DNA from: Heliocidaris tuberculata
Lineage: Eukaryota > Echinodermata > Echinoidea > Camarodonta > Echinometridae
Length of the DNA: 64,000 nucleotides
Assembly (NCBI GenBank): GCA_025618425.1
Contig: CM046832.1
Location: 62,459,108-62,523,107, forward strand
Reading direction: 5' to 3'
Shown here: positions 57,124 through 64,000 of the stretch, one piece after another
Numbering within the stretch: the first letter of the stretch is position 1
Layout of the letters: every line of letters starts with the position of its first letter
Made by a program: the position numbers and the translations under genes
The notes under the pieces: model-generated
Told to the model about the DNA's origin: nothing
The model's input: only the letters and a program-made list of their open reading frames with translations
The model's database searches: none

Positions 57124-57985
57124 TCATCTTGATTCTCGATTTTCTTCTTTCGTATGAACCTGGCCAGCAGAAATCAGTCTACATGCCTTCCAGTTGTCTG
57201 AACCAGGTTCTGATTTGTTCGCTGACAATCCTCAGTGCGAGCCATCAGCACGACGAAATCCAGTTCTATTTTTTTTCTCGACGACGCATTTTATTGAGCT
57301 CTAATTTATCTCAGCTTTAGGATTGTTTTATTTGCCATATAATGTTATATATATGTAGACTTAAAATATCGGTGTCTTTAAAATCTTTGTACGGTCCCGC
57401 ATGTCATTAATAGTACATGTATTTTTAATTGGATTGAATATTCAGAATGAAATCATCAGAAATCAGTCCACACTTCTTTGGCAGCAAGATGCTAGAGAAA
57501 ACAAATGAACAGGAAGTAAGTGAATTCTCCCCCTCCCCCAAAAGAATGTTTACAGGTGATTCGAAGCAGTAAAAAGGAGTGCTTAAAACTTCACCTGATT
57601 GTTTCATCCTAAAAGATAGTTGTTGTTGTTTTTCTGAGAACTGCAAATTGGAGAAACCGATTGCCACAAAATATTGCATATATATAGCTCCGAAATACTG
57701 TAAAGAACAAGAAAGTTCTAATTTCATTTTTAAAATTGCAATGTCAAATGTACATGCTTATACAAAAGAAAAGAAAAAAAAATGAGAGTATCTTTATTTG
57801 GAGAATGTTCCTCACAATCCTCAGGTATTATCTATTTCTATTTCAATTCTAGTGTATATTTCATTATTTCTGAATTTCTTATTAATCGTGTATTTCTATC
57901 CATATATGTTTGTGTGTGTGTGTGTGTGATAACTGGTGAGCATAACTTGTACTTTCAGAGATTTAAATAAAAATGTTTTAACTAG
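57124..57985 (+). other. Probable 3' UTR of gene B
   Basis: AT-rich sequence with no credible coding region follows the TGA. An AATAAA at 57966-57971 is the first good polyadenylation signal I would accept. A TG repeat lies at 57911-57928. The actual cleavage site is unknown. Confidence 0.4.
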
Positions 57986-58733
57986 GCTATGTATTTGAGG
58001 GTCATTGGATACGTCCATTTTCACAGCGCTTATTTGTAGGTAGGTTTACTAATTTCACACTTCAGTATTAAAAAAATATATTTCTACAATGTTGTATGAA
58101 TTATGTTGAAATATCTGAAACTTTGTTGGATTTTTGTACATTTTTTTAAAACTTCGAATTACCATTAAAGTGGATGGACTTGGGGATTCCACTGTTATTA
58201 TTGGTTCTCTGTTGTTGTTTTTGTCTGATAAGTATTCACATGTGCATTATTATAAAACTTTGTGAAGTTGGCATATATTTTCTTTTGACTACGTCAGATC
58301 TTCATCTATCACTTGTGAACCTGTGGAAAATTATTACATTCTCATCAAATTATTTTTATATATCTCAACTGGTTAAAATGAATTCACACTGTGCTGTTGG
58401 GTTTGAGTGTTTTCATTGATCAGTCCATATATGGCACCTTGATGAAATAAGTCAATACTTCCTATAAAAATTATCATGACATAATATCTTTATTTATTTT
58501 TCCCTCTTGAAATTTCATGGGAATCCCGCTGGTCTTCCCATTTCATTTAGGGGTGGATGTCGTTTCAGCGATTCAGCAGTGACTACTAAATGTCCGCCAC
58601 ATCTTTTGAACAGGGTTTGAACATGACTTTTGCTAAACTGCGTACACCTGAAAACGATGGATAATAATGGTAAATTCTAATTCTCTAAATTTTGATTCCT
58701 CAGCTAGCTTTTTTGTGGGTTTTTGTTTTGTCT

Positions 58734-58767
<34 letters not shown>

Positions 58768-59601
58768 TAGTCTTTATTTTCTTTAAACCGGGAAAAAAGT
58801 TACATTTGCAATGCACACTGATATACCCTCTGATAGACAACCATAATGGTAACATATAATAGACACGGCAGGGAATATAGAGAACACTAATTCATGAACA
58901 TGTAGGCAAACAAACAGCAATTTTAGACTTTGTAAAAATACAAATTATATAATTTATATCTTAAAGAAAAGGAGAAGATGAAGAAGAAGAAGAAGAAGAA
59001 GAAGAAGAAGAAGAAGAAATTATGTACCATATTTCTGACATTATGTATCACAAGTTGTATGTTTAAAAATTTCACACAACATTTTGAACTTGTATTATAT
59101 GTTTGTTAGTATATTGCTTATGTACAGACTATATAGTATCAAAGTATGTATTTTATCCCATTGTACATGCATATTTATATGTTTTACGACTTTGTACGTA
59201 CGTACACTCATAGTACCCCGAAAGGGGGAAAGAGTCAGTAAATCATCTCAAATCAACTCAACTCATTAGGAGGAGGAGGGGGAGGAAAAAGGAGAGAAAA
59301 GGGATAAGAAGGGGAAGGAGGAGAAGAAAGAGAAGAAAGAGAATGAGAGAAAGAGAAGGAGAAGCAAGAGAATGAGAGAAAGAGAAGGAGAAGGTGAACT
59401 TGAAGGAAAGTGGGGGCTGATTTGATTTCACTTGAATGATGACAATTTTCGAACCTTTTTCAGGAGAGTTTATAAACTTGGGGGGGGGGGTTCGTGGCCC
59501 ATGAATGAGAAGAGACTGAAGAGGAAATAAAAGGATAAGAATTAAAAGGAGTTGTATATTTACATTAGTATAACTGTTAATGTAAGAAAAAATGCAATAG
59601 A
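57986..59601. other. 3' flank: retroposon tails and simple repeats
   Basis: T-run at 58738-58764 followed by AAGTAGTCTTTATTTTC reads as a poly-A tail with AATAAAG on the minus strand. (GAA)n at 58978-59019; purine-rich GAGAAA tract at 59271-59395. No gene seen. Confidence 0.5.
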
Positions 59602-62600
59602 TTTTTTTTGTTTTGTTTTGTAGCATTCTTTATTGCATTCATTCAGTACAAATGAAAATCATACAACTTCATTTTTAGTTGATGTACATAACACAGTTAT
59701 CAAAATGTATAGAAAATTATACAGCCTTCAGAAATACATAATATAATTAAATACATAGTACATTCAAATTAATCATACTGAATGAATATTATCGATCATA
59801 TATATATAGCCTTTCCCTACCCCCCCCCCCCCAACAAACAACAAACACACAAACAAGCAAAACAGACAAACAAATAAGAAAGAAGACAAGAGAAGGGAGC
59901 AGTCTTTAGCGGCAGTAAGCGGTCAACCATACACAATCGCGAAACAGGCGGACCCCTCCACTCCACACCCATTGTATGTTGCGTGTTAAGGCCACCGCAC
60001 ACCTTACGATCGGTCTGCGATCCGATTTCAGAAGAAAATGTAATATCATTTGACAAATCATTTCAAAACGAAAAATATTTTTGATTGAGGGTCTGAATAG
60101 TCATACAGATAGTAATATCGATGATTCGGCCTTAGCCGAGTTTTCTAGTCGGTGGAATGGCCAAATCGGCTCCGATCGGCTCCTAGTGACGTCACAAAAA
60201 TCGTAAGACTGCCTACCATTTGAAACTAATTTTGCCCTTATCCCCTGTAGAAAGCTGACAGCTCACCAAAACCCTATGTTTAGTATTCATATTACTTTTC
60301 AGAACCTGAATAGGGTAGATTTCATTTGTTAAAATGCCAATGTTTAATGCCATATCGATTTATTTCACAAATCGGATCGCAGACCGATCGTAAGGTGTGC
60401 GGTGGCCTTTACATTCAAATGTTCCCATTTTTTATAATGACGTGTCAATGTATTTCGTTCAACAGCAATCCCTCTTTCTTCTTGTTTACTTCTAAGTAAT
60501 TTCTCTCCTATTTCTTCGATACTTGGAGGTTTCCTTTTCTCTCTACTAAAAAATAACAAATATTCAATTAATAAAACAACGTGATTAATTACTTGACTGT
60601 CTTCGGTTATTTCATCTAATCCAATAAGAACTTCCTTCCAACTAATTTCTTTAAGAATCGGAAGATCCAGAATGTTACTACAATCTTTCCATAATTTTCT
60701 TACCAAATCACATTCAAAAAATATATATGTTTCCCCATCTTTTTCACAAAATGAACTTTTATCACTTGATATGAATTGAAACCTGTAAAGATGATGATTA
60801 ACATAAATAATATTATAGAGCAGTTTAAACTGGAATTCTCTTAGTTTATTATCTAATGTGCTTATTCTGGGGCGAAGAAATACCTTTTCAATTTCTTTAA
60901 TCGACATATTGTGTGAGGATTGTAACTTATGAAAAGAAACAGGAATGTCGGCCATTTTTTTTATGCAAGCCCTGTACAATTTTTTTTGAGCAAACTGATT
61001 CAAATTGGAAAGTTTTCTTTGAAAACATAAACTCTGTCTTTAAACCATCAAATGAAGTGTGCTTGTTTGTTAAATCGATTTTCCGTTTTTCAGGTGTATC
61101 TCCATAAATTTCTTTAATCATTGATATTTCCTCTTCATCTAATCCCATACTTCTGAAATACGTGTCCGACTTCAATGTTCCTTCTTCATCTATAATATGG
61201 TACAATTTGTACATGTTTTTTAAGAAAAGATTTTCATTAAAATATGTTTTTCCTTTCTTATGAATATACCTATTGTTGAAAAAAAATTAATTTCTATTAG
61301 TTGTATCTTTTTTAATAAACCCGTTCATATCGAACCAAATTTTTAATAATTCCGGTAGTATTTTGGTAATTGTATGTTGATCATGTCAGGTAAATAATTA
61401 CAATAAAAAATTTAGATTTCTTCCATTGGTCTCATTAGAAATTTGAAATACTTTTTCCATTTCAATTTCTGGTCTCCAGTTACAAGTCTTTTGATCCACA
61501 TCATCTTTTGTACCTTCACAAAAAGTCTAAAGTTAAGCATTTTCAATCCTCCTTGCTTGTAATCAAGATTTAGAGTGCTCCTTTTTTTTTTTATCTTGTC
61601 CTTACCTCGCCATAGAAAATTAAAACAAATTCTATCAATTTCTTTAAAAACCCATTCAGGCACCGGAATCAAAGAGCTCACATAAATCAGTTTTGAATAT
61701 GCGTATGTTTTCAACAAGTGAATTTTTCCAATCAAAGTTTGATCTCTTATATGTTTCCACCAATTTAACAATTTCTTTATTTTGCTCAAAATTTCTTTAT
61801 AATTCATCTCCTCAGCAACATCAGGATCTAATGAAAAATAAATACCCAGTATTTTTACAATGTTTACCTCCTTTCCAAAAGGATAAAAAGTTGCAGAGCC
61901 GACAGAAGACCCCAAGGGCAAAATAAATGTTTTATTTTCATTACTCTTGAGTCCAGATATTTTCCTAAAACTCTCCAGAATTGCGTCCAATCTATAAATA
62001 TACAAAAATTGTCATATCATCTGCATAAAGGATCTGCTTTATTTCTGTTTCCCCAAAGCAAATACCCTTTACCAAGTTACATTTTCTAATGCAATGAGTT
62101 AAGCATTCGATACATAAATGAATAAGTAAAGAGACAGCGGATCTCCTTGTCTTATACACCCCGTTCTACTTTGAAATAACCGGTTGATTTCCCCCCGTTG
62201 CAAAAATAACTTTGAGCAATGGCATATAAGATTTCAACCCATTCACAAAACATTAGTCCAAACCCAAAGAATTCAGCATTTTTTCACAAATAAAAAAAAG
62301 AATTCAGCACTTTTTGAAGAAAAATATGAGAAATTGAGTCGAAGGCTTTTTAAAAGTCTATTGCCAATAGGTACCCTGGTTTATTAAAACATGAAGTATG
62401 AAAAATCATATCATTGATTAATCTGATTGCTTCACCGATGTTTCTATCATTTAAATAACCTACTTGGTCGACTGACACAATTTATTCTTTTAGAGAGTAT
62501 CTTAGTAAGAATCTTACAATCTACGTTGAGTAAGGAGATAGGTCTATAATTACTAATAAATTTAGGGCCTTTACCATCCTTATGTATAAGTGTAATAATT

Positions 62601-63850
62601 GCTTGTTTTTGAGAGGGAGATAATTCCTTAAATTTCACAGTATCATTAAATGCATCAACCACTAAATCACCGACTACCTGCCAGAATGTATTATAAAATT
62701 CTACATTCAAACCATCATTTCCTGGGGATTTATTTAATTGCATTTCTTTTAGAATTTTAATACAATCTCCCTGGTTAATTTCTCCTTCACAATGATTTCT
62801 CTGATTTTCTGTTAATTTGGGTAAGCTATTAGGGAAAAAGTTAATATTCTGATTCTCACATAATCCTCCTTCTGATTCAGCACACAGTTTAGAATAAAGG
62901 TTTCTGATTTCTTGTACTATATCATTTTCATCATCAATTATATTTCCATCCACCTTAAGTTCTTTAATAGCACATTTTTCCCATTGGAATTTATTAATTG
63001 CTTAAAATATGCCGTTTCCCTTTCTCCAGTTTCAAACGATGGGGCTCGAGATCTGATTTTTATCCCTTCATTATTGTAAACGTAAAGATATTTCAGTTCA
63101 CTTCGTTTTCTTTCCAAATTGTTAATATAGTATTGTCACTGATACTTGTTGGTAGTTGTATAAATTCCTCTTCTAATTTTGAAATTTCTTGTTCCAAACC
63201 AACAATTTTGTCCTTTCGTTCCTTTGCCTTTTTCTTGGAGTATTTTCTTGTAAAACTACGTATTTCCATTTTCATATAATCCCATAATATTCTACTATCT
63301 GTTATCTCTTTAGATAACCTAAGTTTCAAAAGTGCTTTTTCTTTTTGAAATCATGCTCTTAACATAATCATCATCACTGCACAAACTGTTGTTAAATTTC
63401 CAATAACCTGCCTTTATTGTAGAGTTAGTGGAGGAGTTTAATTTAATATTCAGTTCTATTGCTGAGTGATCAGGTGATATTGAAGGTAGTATTTTGCAGT
63501 TTAACACATTCTCTTCCAAACTTTCCGAAATAACCCAATAATCCAATCTACTTTGCATAGAAGGATTTTCTTGGTGATACGTAAATTGTTTCTTCGTAGC
63601 ATATTTTAATCGCCATATGTCTACTGCATTATAATCAATCATAAAATTTTTGAATTTATAACTAAGTTTAGATTGCTTTTCGTTAATATAATGTCCAATG
63701 TAATCTAGATGTACATTTCTAACCATATTAAAATCCCCTCCAATAATAAAAGGCTTATTTTTGAATTCATCTTTTTGTAAGATATTTATAATAGTGTGCA
63801 GAAACTCTAATTGGTCTAACTCTTTGCTCCGAACTGTAAAGTAAACATTC
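59602..63850 (-). pseudogene. L1/Tx1-like LINE, nearly full ORF2 but frameshifted
   Basis: Reading leftward: an APE-type endonuclease C-terminal part (63850-63319: GGDFNMVRN, DYWVIS, SPDHSAIELN); a linker (63329-63093); reverse transcriptase (62953-62447: NKSPGNDGLNVEFYN, LIHKDGKG, NYRPISLLNVDCKIL); the catalytic YADD at 62017-62028; LIGKIHLLKTYAYSKL and GGLKMLNF (62005-61412); and a cysteine/histidine tail (61003-60408). Several frameshifts and stops separate these blocks. Poly-T-rich sequence at 59602-59620 marks the 3' end. The first part of the endonuclease is missing. Only descriptive; it is not active as it stands. Confidence 0.88.
59990..60407. mobile_element. TTAA-type palindromic MITE copy 2, inside the LINE
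   Basis: GGCCACCGCACACCTTACGA at the left and TCGTAAGGTGTGCGGTGGCC at the right; flanks TTAA (59986-59989) and TTTA. It is the reverse complement of 40862-41276 throughout. Insertion near the end of the LINE frame adds a foreign C-terminal extension to that open frame. Confidence 0.88.
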
Positions 63851-63853
63851 CCG

Positions 63854-64000
63854 AGCAGTGACGGATCCAGGATTTCTTGAGGGAGGGGGCTCAATATTCA
63901 CACAATTTTTTGAGAAGAAAAAAAAAAAAAAAAAAAAAAAAGAAAAAAAAAGGTCCTCTCTATTTGGGCCCCTTTTTAACTCAAAAAATCTCTGACAAGC
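63854..64000. mobile_element. hAT-type element, left end only
   Basis: CAGTGACGGATCCAGGATTT followed by GAGGGAGGGGG and an A-tract. The terminal sequence matches the hAT-like ends at 16789 and 45834. The right end lies outside the window. Confidence 0.55.

Overview
This is an animal nuclear genome window, rich in introns and very rich in repeats. Two paralogous genes occupy the coding space. Both encode 12-helix major facilitator superfamily (MFS) transporters, and the closest family I recognise is SLC18B1, the vesicular polyamine transporter branch of the VMAT/VAChT group. The repeat content suggests a marine invertebrate deuterostome, most likely an echinoderm such as a sea urchin: L1/Tx1-like and CR1/L2-like LINEs, a tRNA-derived SINE, many TTAA-flanked palindromic elements, hAT-type MITEs and abundant trinucleotide and poly-C/G tracts. 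The organism is an inference.

The two genes are divergent (head to head), with start codons about 21.9 kb apart. Gene A is on the minus strand. Its coding exons 1-7 run from 8990 down to 476 and the 3' part lies beyond the left edge. Gene B is on the plus strand and complete: thirteen coding exons from 30846 to 57123 give a 491-residue protein. Exon 1 differs by one codon between the paralogues (303 versus 306 bp). Exons 2-7 have identical lengths (96, 74, 148, 69, 88 and 146 bp) and the same phases, so the pair arose by inverted duplication. Intron 1 is 885 bp in A and 11.2 kb in B, the difference being mobile DNA.

Layout: 1-8990 gene A, with a young 5'-truncated LINE (2120-4407) in intron 5. 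8991-30845 is intergenic, with LINE fragments, hAT-type MITEs, a degenerate ~400-bp satellite (25210-27010), a perfect 28-bp hairpin and a possibly 7SL-derived SINE. 30846-57123 is gene B; its intron 1 holds four or more TTAA-type inverted-repeat elements and two satellites, and its later introns hold LINE, SINE and hAT-type insertions. 57124-59600 is 3' flank and retroposon tails. 59600-63850 is a decayed minus-strand L1-like LINE, itself interrupted by a palindromic element.

The two observations that most need a second look are these. First, several inverted-repeat elements share a loose terminal pattern (TTAA, then a GC-rich block, then CACAC), while each is filled with its own short repeated word. 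Second, intron 10 of gene B carries a ~48-bp tandem array derived from the exon 10/intron 10 junction, so decoy splice-site-like sequences follow the true 5' splice site.
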